A stretch of 23,317 nt of DNA from Methanothrix sp. (GTDB lineage Archaea > Halobacteriota > Methanosarcinia > Methanotrichales > Methanotrichaceae): the NCBI GenBank assembly GCA_028679775.1, contig JAJRAX010000195.1, forward strand, positions 1-23,317, given 5' to 3'. Within the stretch, counting starts at the first letter, position 1; every line of letters starts with the position of its first letter. This document shows, piece by piece, positions 14,463-23,299 of this stretch. The translations under genes were made by a program, and so were the position numbers. Below the pieces are notes generated by a model. The model worked only from the letters and a program-made list of their open reading frames with translations. It made no database searches and was not told the origin of the DNA.

Positions 14463-15497
14463 ATGGATTTTGATGCCGGAAAATGGTGCCGCCAGCATAG
14501 AGGAATGCTAGTATTAGCCCTAGCTTCGTTGATATTGATCCTTTACTTTTTCTCGCCATTCCTGGACGGCATCATCCTAGGCACGGTCTTCGCCTACGTG
14601 GGCAGGCCCATCCGAGATCATTTCCGCAATAGAAAGCGACTGGGATCACTTGCTGCAGCATTATGTATTGTTATACCCATATTTATTATTCTTGGACTTG
14701 GAATGATCGAGATTGCCAACCAGATAATAATACTTACAAATAATTATGAGTCAGTCCGGATAGCCCTGGCCACCATGACCAAAGAGACTGCTCAAGGCCT
14801 TAGCCCCTGGATGAAGGACTTGTTGATCAGCGGCCTGGAGAACGCCGCGAGCATCATTGCTCCCATTGCCACCTCCATTCCAGTTTTTCACATGGGAAGA
14901 GTGGCCTCTTTGGCTATCATCAACTTCATCGTCTCCATTCCCATATGCTATTTTGTGCTAGCAGACGGAGAGAGCTTTGTGGAGTCGATGATATCCCTGC
15001 TTCCGGAAAGGGAGAAGCAAGCCTATCGAAGGTACATCAGTCGCATCGACTTTATCTTAAGCGGAATATTCATCGGCACCATTTATACCTCGATCCTGGG
15101 CAGCATCATTGCGGCAGCAATATTCCATGCCTTCAGCCTGCCTAGACCCTTTGCCCTAGCGAGCATCGTCTTTGTGGCAGGAATGGTTCCTTTCCTCACA
15201 TCCTGGGTGGTTATCATCCCTGTGACGATCTACCGGTATTTTGAGGCAGGAATGGGCGACGCAGCCGCCTTCTTCATCCTGTCCTCCGCACTCATCTATC
15301 TGCCCTCAGAGCTTCTGATTCGGCCATACCTTGTGGCAGCCAAATCCTCCCTGCATCCATTGCTGGTGATGCTCTCATTTTTGGGCGGCGCACTGGTCGC
15401 TGGAATTGGAGGATTCTTCCTGGCTCCGGCCATAATGGGGATAATCGTAGGAATATATCAGGTCAGAAGAGAAGAGATGGCAGCGGTAGAAGCATGA
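14463..15497 (+). CDS. AI-2E family membrane protein (PerM/YdiK type)
   Basis: A 344-residue protein with seven to eight hydrophobic segments: two near the N-terminus (about 17-45), one at about 60-85, a soluble-type central region (about 90-140), then several helices from about 150 to 335. The end GGALVAGIGGFFLAPAIMGIIVGIYQVRREE has the conserved GxxGFFLAPAI-like motif of this family. The family is named for an autoinducer exporter, but members also act as ion/proton antiporters or have unknown substrates. No quorum-sensing context is seen here, so the substrate is open. Its stop overlaps the start of the tRNA methylthiotransferase gene by 4 nt (15494-15497), so they are co-transcribed. Confidence 0.88.
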   Translation: MDFDAGKWCRQHRGMLVLALASLILILYFFSPFLDGIILGTVFAYVGRPIRDHFRNRKRLGSLAAALCIVIPIFIILGLGMIEIANQIIILTNNYESVRIALATMTKETAQGLSPWMKDLLISGLENAASIIAPIATSIPVFHMGRVASLAIINFIVSIPICYFVLADGESFVESMISLLPEREKQAYRRYISRIDFILSGIFIGTIYTSILGSIIAAAIFHAFSLPRPFALASIVFVAGMVPFLTSWVVIIPVTIYRYFEAGMGDAAAFFILSSALIYLPSELLIRPYLVAAKSSLHPLLVMLSFLGGALVAGIGGFFLAPAIMGIIVGIYQVRREEMAAVEA

Positions 15498-16741
15498 AAT
15501 TTTATATCGAGACCTATGGCTGCACCTCAAACCAGGGAAACAGCCAGGACCTTGCCCGGGCACTGGAGGAGATGGGCCACATCCTCGCCACTCTGGATGA
15601 GGCGGACGCAGTGATAGTGAATACCTGCGCGGTCACTGAAAAGACAGAGCGAAAGATCTTGCGAAGGATCGGCCTTCTGCAAGGTAGGCGATTGATCATT
15701 GGGGGGTGCCTGCCTGCCGCCATACCTGAGTCGATAAGCCAGATCAAATGCCTTGGCAGTCTCGGTCTGCTCGGCAGATCTGCCGCCGCCAGGGTCGAAG
15801 ACATATTTAATGAGCGAGACGATTTTCAAAAGCGTGCTTTGCCGATGACTGGACTCGGACCCGGCAATGACCCCTGCGTGGTTGTCAATGTGGCTGAAGG
15901 CTGCAACGGCTCCTGCACCTACTGCATAGTGAGAACGGCGAGAGGTGGTCTGAAGAGCCGCGGGGTGGAGGAAGTCGCACGCGAGGTGCAGACGCTGGTC
16001 GCAAATGGGGCAGTAGAGGTGCAGCTATCTGCCCAGGATACTGCAGCCTATGGCAGAGACATCGAAACCAACCTGGGGAGACTTCTGAGCAGATTGGTGG
16101 CAGTCCCCGGAGACTTCAAGCTGCGGATAGGCATGATGAACCCAAAGAGCGCTCAGGCCATCTCTGACGAACTTGTCCAAGCATTGGAAAGCGAGAAGAT
16201 CTACAGATTTCTGCATATTCCGGTGCAATCAGGTTCAGATAGGATTCTCGAAAGCATGGGCCGCAGGTATAAAGCTATGGATATTCTTGCGGTTGTAAGC
16301 AGTTTTAGGTCTATGTATCCCGATATCACCATTATCACGGATGTTATAGCGGGATTTCCCGGAGAAACTGAGAGCGACTTTAAAGAGACCATGAACATCA
16401 TTGATCTCATGGCCCCGGATAAGGTCAATATCACCAGATTCTCGGCCCGGCCAAGGACTGCGGCCTCGAAGCTCTACGATATGCCGGACAGGATCAAGAA
16501 GGAGAGATCAAGAGAGCTAACCCGCCTGTGGCTGAAGTCGGCTGAAGAGAGAAACGAGCGCTACGTGGGAGAGGTCCTAAATGCCCGTGTCACAGAACAG
16601 GGGAGGGGCGACACCATGAAGGCCAGGGCTGATAACTATCTGGGCATTGTGGTCAGAGGTCGGCCAAAGCTGGGATCGTCGATCAGAGTGCTGGTTGAAG
16701 ACTGCAATGCCTTCTATGTGTCCGGTCGAGCGATAGGCTGA
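15494..16741 (+). CDS. tRNA t6A37 methylthiotransferase (archaeal/eukaryotic MtaB type)
   Basis: A 415-residue radical-SAM methylthiotransferase that adds a methylthio group to N6-threonylcarbamoyladenosine at tRNA position 37. The N-terminal MTTase domain has the three cluster cysteines C10 (YGCTSN), C45 (VNTCAV) and C72 (GGCLP). The radical SAM CxxxCxxC motif is at 137-144 (CNGSCTYC). Other family blocks are QLSAQDTAAYG, the HIPVQSGSDRIL motif, ITDVIAGFPGETESDF and NITRFSARPRTAASKL. The last about 60 residues form the TRAM domain for RNA binding. The archaeal-type branch (not bacterial MiaB/RimO) is suggested by the order and by the short length. It is translationally coupled to the upstream AI-2E gene and is followed by 339 bases without a gene. 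Confidence 0.94.
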   Translation: MKFYIETYGCTSNQGNSQDLARALEEMGHILATLDEADAVIVNTCAVTEKTERKILRRIGLLQGRRLIIGGCLPAAIPESISQIKCLGSLGLLGRSAAARVEDIFNERDDFQKRALPMTGLGPGNDPCVVVNVAEGCNGSCTYCIVRTARGGLKSRGVEEVAREVQTLVANGAVEVQLSAQDTAAYGRDIETNLGRLLSRLVAVPGDFKLRIGMMNPKSAQAISDELVQALESEKIYRFLHIPVQSGSDRILESMGRRYKAMDILAVVSSFRSMYPDITIITDVIAGFPGETESDFKETMNIIDLMAPDKVNITRFSARPRTAASKLYDMPDRIKKERSRELTRLWLKSAEERNERYVGEVLNARVTEQGRGDTMKARADNYLGIVVRGRPKLGSSIRVLVEDCNAFYVSGRAIG

Positions 16742-16890
16742 ACAATCGCGACGAAGTTCTTTTGAGTTCGATGTATTCACAACTAATATAAGACAAACAA
16801 CATTTAAGTTAGACGCATATTCGATGGCTGCAAAAGGCCTATCGAGATAAACAAGCTCGGATGATGGAATACCACGCAGGCATTTTTTAG

Positions 16891-16970
16891 GATGAGATTT
16901 TTCATTGGCCGGCGCACCATTAAGCTTATTAATAATGAACATAATCAATTATGAAGATGTTTCGAGAAGC
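16891..16970 (+). promoter_or_regulatory. Probable promoter region of acs1
   Basis: A TATA-like CTTATTAATAATGA lies at 16925-16937. About 34 bases further on, centre to centre, GTTTCGAGAAGC (16959-16970) contains the TTC-N2-GAA palindrome also seen after the TATA boxes of acs2 and acs3. About 32 bases before the TATA a weak GATGAG-N4-TTCATT repeat (16891-16906) occupies the place of the AATGAT-N8-ATCATT repeat of the other two. This would leave a leader of about 120 bases. The rest of the 16742-17080 gap contains an imperfect hairpin at 16822-16844 and no gene. Confidence 0.45.
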
Positions 16971-17066
16971 CCATGCAGTCATGAATAGGTCCAATTTTTT
17001 TGCTAGTCAATTTGAAGGCAGCCCTGCAAAAAGATCTGTAGGTCTTGGAGAGCATCGTTTGATAAA

Positions 17067-17072
17067 GGAGGT
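17067..17072 (+). promoter_or_regulatory. Shine-Dalgarno site of acs1
   Basis: GGAGGT, 8 bases before the ATG at 17081. The same hexamer precedes acs2 and acs3. Confidence 0.85.
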
Positions 17073-17080
17073 TAAAAAGA

Positions 17081-19072
17081 ATGGCTGAGCAGAAAGCAAC
17101 CGCAAAGACATCAGTTCTATATGAGGAGACCAGAGTATTCGAGCCACCCGAAGATCTCGCTAAAAATTCCAATGTCATGCAATGGATGAAATTAAAGGGA
17201 TTTAAAACAGAACGGGAGATGCGCTTATGGTGCTCTGCAAACTACATCCAGTTCTGGGGAGAGATGGCCAAAACATATGCAGATTGGTTCGAGCCCTGGG
17301 CCTCGACCCTAGAATGGAAACCACCCTATGCCAGGTGGTTCGTGGGTGGCAAATGCAACGTGACTTACAACTGCGTGGATAGACATGCCACGAGCGCGAA
17401 AAAGGACAAAGTGGCCTATATCTTCGTTCCTGAGCCCACTGACCAGGCAACCCAAAAGATAACTTATGCACAGCTCTACAAAGAGGTCAACAAATTCGCA
17501 AACGGCCTCAAGAGCCTGGGCGTACAAAAGGGCGACAGAGTCATGTTATATATGCCTATGATCCCGCAGCTGCCCATTGCCATGCTCGCCATCGCCAAGA
17601 TCGGAGCCATTCACTGCATTGTGTTCTCCGGATTTTCCTCAGGCGGCCTTAACAGCAGAATTCTGGATGCAGAGGCAAAAGTGGTTGTGACCGTGGATGG
17701 CTTTTACAGGCGCGGAAAGCCACTGCCACTCAAGCCCAATGTAGATGAAGCTACAGCCAACACCCCCAGCGTGAAGAACGTAGTGGTCTTCAAGAGGACA
17801 GGCATTACTGTGCCCATGAAAGAAGGCAGAGACATCTACTGGAACGACCTGATAGCAGGAAAGTCTGAGGAGTGCGAGTGTGAGAAGATGGACTCTGAGG
17901 ACAGGCTGTTCATCCTGTACACCTCCGGCACTACCGGCAAACCCAAAGGCATCGAGCATGTCCATGGCGGATATCAGGTTGGACCGGCTCAAACATTGAG
18001 CTGGGTCTTCGACATAAAAGATAATGATATCTGGTGGTGCACAGCAGATATCGGATGGATTACCGGCCACTCCTACATAGTGTACGGGCCGCTCGGATTA
18101 GGCGCAACTAGCATCATGTATGAAGGAGCCCCCGACTTCCCAGACTTTGGCCGGTGGTTCAAGATCATCCAGGACAACAAGGTCTCCGTCTTCTACACAG
18201 CGCCGACAGTTGTGAGGATGTTCATGAAGGCTGGAGATAAGTGGCCCAAGATGTACGACATCTCAAGCCTGAGGCTCTTGGGATCTGTGGGTGAGCCCAT
18301 CAATCCAGAGGCCTGGATGTGGTACAGGAACAACATTGGCAGGGGCAAGCTGCAGATAATGGACACCTGGTGGCAGACGGAGACAGGCACCTTCCTGGTA
18401 TCACCTCTGCCGATCACCCCACTCAAGCCCGGCTCTGCAACATTCCCCCTGCCAGGATTTAATATCGATATCCTGGATGAGGATGCCAATCCTGTGGCAC
18501 CTGGTACAGGAGGCAATATCATCAGCAGTACGCCCTGGCCATCCATGCTCAGAGCCTTCTACAGGGATCCCGTGAGGTACCAGAAGGAGTACTGGTCCAC
18601 CTACTGGGATATCAGGCCCGGAACGTACCTCGCAGGCGACAAGGCCACCAAAGACAAGGACGGATATTTCTTCATCCAGGGAAGGATCGATGATGTGCTG
18701 AAGGTTGCAGGGCACAGAATCTCCAATGCAGAGGTTGAGAGCGCGCTCGTCTCACACCCCAAGGTGGCAGAAGCTGCAGTCATCGGCAAGCCTGATGAGG
18801 TGAAGGGTGAGGTCATCGTGGCATTTGTCATCCTCAGAACTGGAAACGAGGAGAACGAGGAGCTCAAAAAGGAACTGGCCAAGCACGTGCGAACCGTCCT
18901 GGGACCCGTGGCCTATCCGGAAGCGGTCTTCTTCGTCAAGGACGTTCCCAAGACCAGATCCGGCAAGATTATGCGCCGGGTCATCAAGGCCAAGGCTCTC
19001 GGCAACCCCACAGGAGATCTTTCGGCTCTGGCCAACCCAGATGCAGTCGAGGCCATACCGCTCATCAAGTGA
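17081..19072 (+). CDS. acs: AMP-forming acetyl-CoA synthetase, copy 1
   Basis: A 663-residue ANL-family enzyme that activates acetate with ATP and CoA to acetyl-CoA, AMP and pyrophosphate, the entry reaction of aceticlastic methanogenesis in Methanothrix. The N-terminal ACAS domain includes YADWFEPW and [10 protein letters not shown]. The P-loop-like A3 motif [14 protein letters not shown] starts at about 280. DTWWQTETG is at 428-436, with the Trp that limits the pocket to short acyl groups. [20 protein letters not shown] forms the hinge, with Arg546. The catalytic and acetylatable Lys is K629 in [11 protein letters not shown]. It is complete and has its own strong ribosome-binding site. It differs from copies 2 and 3 mainly at the N-terminus and by less biased codon use. 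Confidence 0.97.
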   Translation: MAEQKATAKTSVLYEETRVFEPPEDLAKNSNVMQWMKLKGFKTEREMRLWCSANYIQFWGEMAKTYADWFEPWASTLEWKPPYARWFVGGKCNVTYNCVDRHATSAKKDKVAYIFVPEPTDQATQKITYAQLYKEVNKFANGLKSLGVQKGDRVMLYMPMIPQLPIAMLAIAKIGAIHCIVFSGFSSGGLNSRILDAEAKVVVTVDGFYRRGKPLPLKPNVDEATANTPSVKNVVVFKRTGITVPMKEGRDIYWNDLIAGKSEECECEKMDSEDRLFILYTSGTTGKPKGIEHVHGGYQVGPAQTLSWVFDIKDNDIWWCTADIGWITGHSYIVYGPLGLGATSIMYEGAPDFPDFGRWFKIIQDNKVSVFYTAPTVVRMFMKAGDKWPKMYDISSLRLLGSVGEPINPEAWMWYRNNIGRGKLQIMDTWWQTETGTFLVSPLPITPLKPGSATFPLPGFNIDILDEDANPVAPGTGGNIISSTPWPSMLRAFYRDPVRYQKEYWSTYWDIRPGTYLAGDKATKDKDGYFFIQGRIDDVLKVAGHRISNAEVESALVSHPKVAEAAVIGKPDEVKGEVIVAFVILRTGNEENEELKKELAKHVRTVLGPVAYPEAVFFVKDVPKTRSGKIMRRVIKAKALGNPTGDLSALANPDAVEAIPLIK

Positions 19073-19099
19073 GCAAGACCGCGATATTCTATTTTATCC

Positions 19100-19106
19100 T
19101 TTTTTT
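19100..19106 (+). terminator. T-run terminator after acs1
   Basis: Seven T about 27 bases after the stop, inside a T-rich stretch (ATTTTATCCTTTTTTT). Such runs end transcription in archaea without a hairpin. Confidence 0.55.
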
Positions 19107-19163
19107 GAAATACAATTCATCCGAAAAATACTTCAAAATAAAGTGCATACTAAGAGTATTATA

Positions 19164-19255
19164 AATGATAATAATTAATCATTAGAGTAAGTTACCTCGA
19201 CAACTTTATAAATGAAAAACCGGGATAATTATCGATCGCTACAATATTCCCGAAA
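19164..19255 (+). promoter_or_regulatory. acs2 promoter module: inverted repeat, TATA box and downstream palindrome
   Basis: AATGAT (19164-19169) and ATCATT (19178-19183) form an inverted repeat with an 8-base spacer. Its centre is 35 bases upstream of the TATA centre. The TATA region AACTTTATAAATGA (19202-19215) is identical over 14 bases to that of acs3. TTCCCGAA (19247-19254) is a TTC-N2-GAA palindrome about 42 bases downstream, probably within the first bases of the transcript. The leader to the TTG start would be about 155-160 bases. The remainder of 19073-19393 is AT-rich, with no gene. Confidence 0.7.
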
Positions 19256-19381
19256 ACTCCCGCAGGCCATACTTAACGATCATGGATTTAATAGAATAGA
19301 TCATGTAAAATAGTTGCTCGGAGACAAAGCGCAGCTATTTTGCCAGATTTGAGGGGAGTTGGGAAGACGTGGGGATTTAAA

Positions 19382-19387
19382 GGAGGT
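19382..19387 (+). promoter_or_regulatory. Shine-Dalgarno site that fixes the acs2 start at TTG
   Basis: GGAGGT is followed by six bases and then TTG (19394) GCT GAG CAA, matching the ATG GCT GAG CAG start of acs1. The upstream extension of the frame to 19340 has no such site. Confidence 0.85.
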
Positions 19388-19393
19388 TATAAA

Positions 19394-21379
19394 TTGGCTG
19401 AGCAAAAAGCAACAACGTCTGTCCTATATGAGGAGACGAGAGTATTCGAGGCGCCCAGGGATCTCGCAGAGAACTCTAATGTCATGCAGTGGATGAAGAA
19501 GAAAGGATTCAAGAGCGAGCGCGAGATGCGCGCCTGGACCGGCCAGAATTTCATCGCATTTTGGGATGAGATGGCCAAGACCTATGCCGATTGGTTCGAG
19601 CCCTATGCCCAGGTCCTCAACTGGCAGCCACCCTACGCCAAGTGGTTCGTAGGCGGCAAGATCAATGTGGCCTACAATGCAGTGGACAGGCATGCATTAG
19701 GCGCCAAGAAGGACAAGGTAGCCTACATATTCGTCCCCGAGCCCGTCGATCAGCCTACCCAGAAGATCACCTATGCAGATCTGGCCAAGAGGGTCAACAA
19801 GCTCGCAAACGGCCTCAAGAGCCTTGGAGTTGCTAAGGGCGATAGAGTCAGCATCTACATGCCCATGATCCCAGAGACTCCCATTGCCATGCTTGCCTGC
19901 GCTAAGATCGGAGCCATTCACTCTGTGGTCTTCTCAGGATTCTCAGCCGGAGGCCTGAACAGCAGGGTTCTCGATGCCGAGTCTAAGGTGGTAATCACAA
20001 CTGATGGGTTCTTCAGGCGCGGAAAGCCCCTGCCACTCAAGCCAAATGTGGATGAGGCCACGGCCAACACACCAAGCGTTACCAATGTGGTAGTTGTGAA
20101 GAGGGCAGGCATCGATGTTCCCATGAAGGCGGGAAAGGATGTCTGGTACCATGACCTGGTAGCCAAGCAGTCGGATGTCTGCGAGAGCGAGAAGATGGAC
20201 GCTGAGGACCGGCTGTTTATCCTCTACACCTCAGGAACAACCGGCAAGCCCAAGGGTATCGAGCATGTCCACGGCGGATACTGCGTCACACCTGCACAGA
20301 CATTGAGCTGGGTCTTCGACATCAAAGATACCGATGTCTGGTGGTGCACGGCTGACGTCGGATGGATTACCGGACACAGCTACGTCGTCTATGGACCACT
20401 CTGCCTCGGCGCTACGAGCATGATTTATGAGGGCTCCCCGGACTATCCAGACTTCAGCCGGTGGTTCAAGATCATCAGCGAGAACAAGGTGTCAGTGCTC
20501 TACACCGCACCCACTGCAGTCCGCATGTTCATGAAGGCCGGAGATAAATGGCCTAAGACGCACGACATCTCATGCCTGAGGCTCTTAGGATCTGTGGGCG
20601 AGCCCATCAATCCCGAAGCCTGGATCTGGTACAGAAACAACTTCGGCGCCGGCAAGCTGCCCATTATGGACACCTGGTGGCAGACTGAAACCGGATGCTT
20701 CCTGGTATCGCCTCTGCCCATCACTCCGCTCAAGCCCGGATCGCCAACGTTCCCGCTGCCCGGATTCAATGTGGATATCCTGGACGAGGACGCCAACCCA
20801 GTGCCGCCCGGAAGCGGTGGAAACATCGTCAGCAACAGCCCCTGGCCAAGCATGCTCCGTGCCTTCTTCCGAGATGAGGTCAGGTATAAGAAAGAGTACT
20901 GGCAGATGTACTGGGACATCAGGCCCGGCACATACCTCGCAGGCGACAAGGCCACCAAAGATAAGGACGGATACTTCACAATCCAGGGCAGGATTGACGA
21001 TGTGCTGAAGGTAGCCGGACACAGGATCTCCAATGCAGAGGTTGAGAGCGCGCTCGTCTCACATCCCAAGGTTGCCGAGGCTGCCGTCATCGGCAAGCCA
21101 GACGAGGTCAAGGGTGAGGTCATCGTGGCCTTCGTCATCCTCAAGACAGGTATTGAAGCCAGCGCCGATCTTGGGCCCATCCTGGCCAAGCACGTGCGCA
21201 CCGTCCTGGGCCCCGTGGCCTACCCTGAGGTCGTCTACTTCGTTAACGACGTTCCGAAGACCAGGTCCGGCAAGATCATGCGCCGCGTAATCAAGGCCAA
21301 GGCTCTTGGAAACCCTGTGGGTGATATATCCGCTCTGGCCAACCCAGAATCAGTGGAAGCCATTCCGCTCATCAAGTGA
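19394..21379 (+). CDS. acs: AMP-forming acetyl-CoA synthetase, copy 2
   Basis: A 661-residue paralog of copy 1, starting at a TTG codon set by the GGAGGT site six bases upstream. The frame is open to 19340, but the extra 18 residues do not match the paralogs. Full set of motifs: [14 protein letters not shown] (A3), DTWWQTETG with the acetate-pocket Trp, [20 protein letters not shown], and [11 protein letters not shown] with catalytic Lys627. It is close to copy 1 through the C-terminal half, with perfect nucleotide runs (for example 38 bases, 21026-21063 against 18719-18756), while other stretches differ at many third positions. Codon use is richer in C-ending codons than copy 1, suggesting higher expression. 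It has its own promoter and T-run terminator, so it is a single-gene unit. Confidence 0.97.
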   Translation: MAEQKATTSVLYEETRVFEAPRDLAENSNVMQWMKKKGFKSEREMRAWTGQNFIAFWDEMAKTYADWFEPYAQVLNWQPPYAKWFVGGKINVAYNAVDRHALGAKKDKVAYIFVPEPVDQPTQKITYADLAKRVNKLANGLKSLGVAKGDRVSIYMPMIPETPIAMLACAKIGAIHSVVFSGFSAGGLNSRVLDAESKVVITTDGFFRRGKPLPLKPNVDEATANTPSVTNVVVVKRAGIDVPMKAGKDVWYHDLVAKQSDVCESEKMDAEDRLFILYTSGTTGKPKGIEHVHGGYCVTPAQTLSWVFDIKDTDVWWCTADVGWITGHSYVVYGPLCLGATSMIYEGSPDYPDFSRWFKIISENKVSVLYTAPTAVRMFMKAGDKWPKTHDISCLRLLGSVGEPINPEAWIWYRNNFGAGKLPIMDTWWQTETGCFLVSPLPITPLKPGSPTFPLPGFNVDILDEDANPVPPGSGGNIVSNSPWPSMLRAFFRDEVRYKKEYWQMYWDIRPGTYLAGDKATKDKDGYFTIQGRIDDVLKVAGHRISNAEVESALVSHPKVAEAAVIGKPDEVKGEVIVAFVILKTGIEASADLGPILAKHVRTVLGPVAYPEVVYFVNDVPKTRSGKIMRRVIKAKALGNPVGDISALANPESVEAIPLIK

Positions 21380-21395
21380 GCTGGCCAGTCCACCC

Positions 21396-21407
21396 TTTTT
21401 CTTTTTT
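21396..21407 (+). terminator. T-run terminator after acs2
   Basis: TTTTTCTTTTTT, 17 bases after the stop codon; a typical archaeal U-rich terminator. Confidence 0.65.
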
Positions 21408-21456
21408 CCTAAATCTCATTCTGTCACTCATTTTATATGGTGTTTACCAATTGCTA

Positions 21457-21549
21457 GCGATAAATAATGATTATAAACGATCATTATGTTTTTTATCGCG
21501 ATAACTTTATAAATGATCAAGTAGGTTTTGAGCCGATGTTTCCCGAAAC
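21457..21549 (+). promoter_or_regulatory. acs3 promoter module with nested inverted repeats
   Basis: The inner repeat ATAATGAT (21464-21471) and ATCATTAT (21480-21487) has an 8-base spacer and is the same AATGAT-N8-ATCATT element as in acs2. Its centre lies 34 bases before the TATA centre. An outer repeat GCGATAAA (21457-21464) and TTTATCGC (21492-21499) encloses it. AACTTTATAAATGA (21503-21516) is the shared TATA region. GTTTC-CC-GAAAC (21538-21549) is the downstream palindrome, about 34 bases after the TATA. The leader to the TTG start at 21671 would be about 135 bases. No other gene was seen in 21380-21670. Confidence 0.75.
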
Positions 21550-21658
21550 GTCCGCGCTTTGTCGGATGGTGCTCAGGGCATGGCAAGAGAGAGGTAGTAG
21601 CAATGATTCTTTACTAATGGAGCCCAGGCACATCATAATGGGAAACAATTGATCATAT

Positions 21659-21664
21659 GGAGGT
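21659..21664 (+). promoter_or_regulatory. Shine-Dalgarno site pointing to a TTG start for acs3
   Basis: GGAGGT directly abuts an ATG (21665), leaving no spacer, while TTG at 21671 has the same six-base spacing as in acs2 and begins the paralogous Leu/Met-Ala-Asp/Glu N-terminus. The TTG is therefore the likelier start; the ATG two codons earlier is a decoy. Confidence 0.75.
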
Positions 21665-21670
21665 ATGAAA

Positions 21671-23299
21671 TTGGCTGACACAGCAAAAACATCTGCTCTG
21701 CAGGAAGAGACCAGGATTTTCAACACCCCACAGTGGATAGTTGAGCATTCCAACGCATATCAGTGGATGAAGAAGAAGGGCTTCAAGACTGAGGCTGAGA
21801 TGCGCAAGTGGTGCTCCGATAATTACATTGATTTCTGGGATGAGATGGCTCAGACCTATGCAGATTGGTTCAAGCCCTACACCCAAGTCCTTGACGACTC
21901 CGGCAAGCCCTACTTCAAGTGGTTCACCGGCGGCAAGATCAACGTGGCCTACAACGCCGTAGACAGGCATGCCAAGTCCGCAAACAGGAACAAGGTAGCC
22001 TACTACTTCGTTGGCGAGCCCGTGGGCGACACCAAAGTCATCACATACTACGAACTGTACAGAGAGGTCAACAAGCTCGCTAATGCTCTTAAGGCAGCAG
22101 GCGTCGTAAAGGGAGACAGAGTTGTCACCTACCTGCCCATGATCCCAGAGCAGCCCATCACCATGCTTGCTTGCGCTAAGATTGGAGCTATTCACACCCT
22201 CGTGTTCTCCGGATTCTCCTCAGGCGGCTTGGCCAGCAGAGTCAACGATGCCGAGGCCAAGGTCGTCGTCACCTCTGATGGTTTCTACAGGCGCGGAAAG
22301 CCACTGCCACTCAAGCCCAATGTGGATGAAGCACTCAAGAATGCACCATCCGTCAAGAAGGTAATAGTTGTCAGGAGAACCGGGGTAGCCGTTCCAATGA
22401 CCGAGGGACGCGATGTCTTCTACGATGATTTCGTAGCTGGCCAGTCAGCCAAGTGCGAGTCCCTCCCACTCGATCCAGAGGACAGGCTGTTCATTCTGTA
22501 CACCTCCGGAACTACCGGCAAGCCTAAGGGTATCGAGCATGCCCACGGCGGATATGCAGTCACCCCGGCCCAGACAACCTCCTGGGTACTGGATGTCCAC
22601 GACGATGATGTCTACTGGTGCACAGCCGATGCCGGATGGATCACCGGACACAGCTACGTGGTCTACGGTCCACTCTGCCTCGGTGCCTCCAGCATTCTGT
22701 ACGAAGGCTCTCCCGACTTCCCCGATCTGGGCCGCTGGTGGTCCATCATTGAGCAGTACGGCGTCTCCGTATTCTACACAGCACCGACAGCCATCAGGAT
22801 GTTCATGAAGACCGGCGAGGCCTTTGTGAAGAAGTACGACCTGTCCACAGTCAGAATTCTGGCTTCAGTTGGTGAGCCACTGAACCCCGAGGCATACATC
22901 TGGTTCAGAAAGAATATCGGATCCGACGAGGCCCCCATCATGGATACCTGGTGGCAGACCGAGACCGGATGCCACGTGGTTGCCCCACTGGCCATGACAC
23001 CCGAGAAGCCTGGTTCCGTTTGCTTCCCGCTGCCCGGCATGAACACCGATATCTACGATGAAGATGCCAACTCCGTCCCATTGGGATACGGCGGCAACAT
23101 CGTCCAGAAGGCTCCCTGGCCAAGCATGCTCCGTGCATTCTTCAGAGATGAAGTCAGGTACAAGAAGGAGTACTGGGACATGTACTGGCAGGTCAAGCCC
23201 GGCACATATCTGGCTGGATACAAGGGCACCCGCGTCTTGGATGGCTACTGGTGGATCCAGGGCAGAATCGATGATGTGCTGAAGGTAGCCGGACACTGA
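21671..23299 (+). CDS. acs: AMP-forming acetyl-CoA synthetase, copy 3, interrupted by an in-frame TGA
   Basis: Reading from TTG 21671, 542 residues are encoded before TGA at 23297-23299. The paralogs have AGA (copy 1) and AGG (copy 2), a conserved Arg, at this codon in GHRISNAEV. After the TGA the same frame goes on as ISNAEV to the window edge, so only this codon is changed. If read as a stop, the enzyme lacks the C-terminal domain with the catalytic Lys and would not make acetyl-CoA. Upstream everything is intact: [23 protein letters not shown] and [12 protein letters not shown]. Its codon use is the most C-ending of the three, as expected for a very highly expressed gene. So either this is a recent nonsense mutation or a base-call error, the latter seeming at least as likely. 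Whether the gene continues beyond 23317 cannot be seen. Confidence 0.88.
   Translation: MADTAKTSALQEETRIFNTPQWIVEHSNAYQWMKKKGFKTEAEMRKWCSDNYIDFWDEMAQTYADWFKPYTQVLDDSGKPYFKWFTGGKINVAYNAVDRHAKSANRNKVAYYFVGEPVGDTKVITYYELYREVNKLANALKAAGVVKGDRVVTYLPMIPEQPITMLACAKIGAIHTLVFSGFSSGGLASRVNDAEAKVVVTSDGFYRRGKPLPLKPNVDEALKNAPSVKKVIVVRRTGVAVPMTEGRDVFYDDFVAGQSAKCESLPLDPEDRLFILYTSGTTGKPKGIEHAHGGYAVTPAQTTSWVLDVHDDDVYWCTADAGWITGHSYVVYGPLCLGASSILYEGSPDFPDLGRWWSIIEQYGVSVFYTAPTAIRMFMKTGEAFVKKYDLSTVRILASVGEPLNPEAYIWFRKNIGSDEAPIMDTWWQTETGCHVVAPLAMTPEKPGSVCFPLPGMNTDIYDEDANSVPLGYGGNIVQKAPWPSMLRAFFRDEVRYKKEYWDMYWQVKPGTYLAGYKGTRVLDGYWWIQGRIDDVLKVAGH

Noticed and set aside
16577..16948. Minus-strand 123-codon frame across the end of the methylthiotransferase gene and the following gap
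   Set aside because: Mostly antisense to a well-supported gene; no domain seen and no promoter or ribosome-binding site.
20500..21201. Long minus-strand open frame (233 codons) opposite acs2, and similar ones opposite acs1 and acs3
   Set aside because: They mirror the codon bias of the acs genes and recur at the same place in each copy; Ser/Leu/Pro-rich shadow translations with no domain.
23297..23299. TGA in acs3 as a selenocysteine codon
   Set aside because: The paralogs have Arg, not Cys, at this position, and the domain has no redox role there. A nonsense mutation or base error is simpler.
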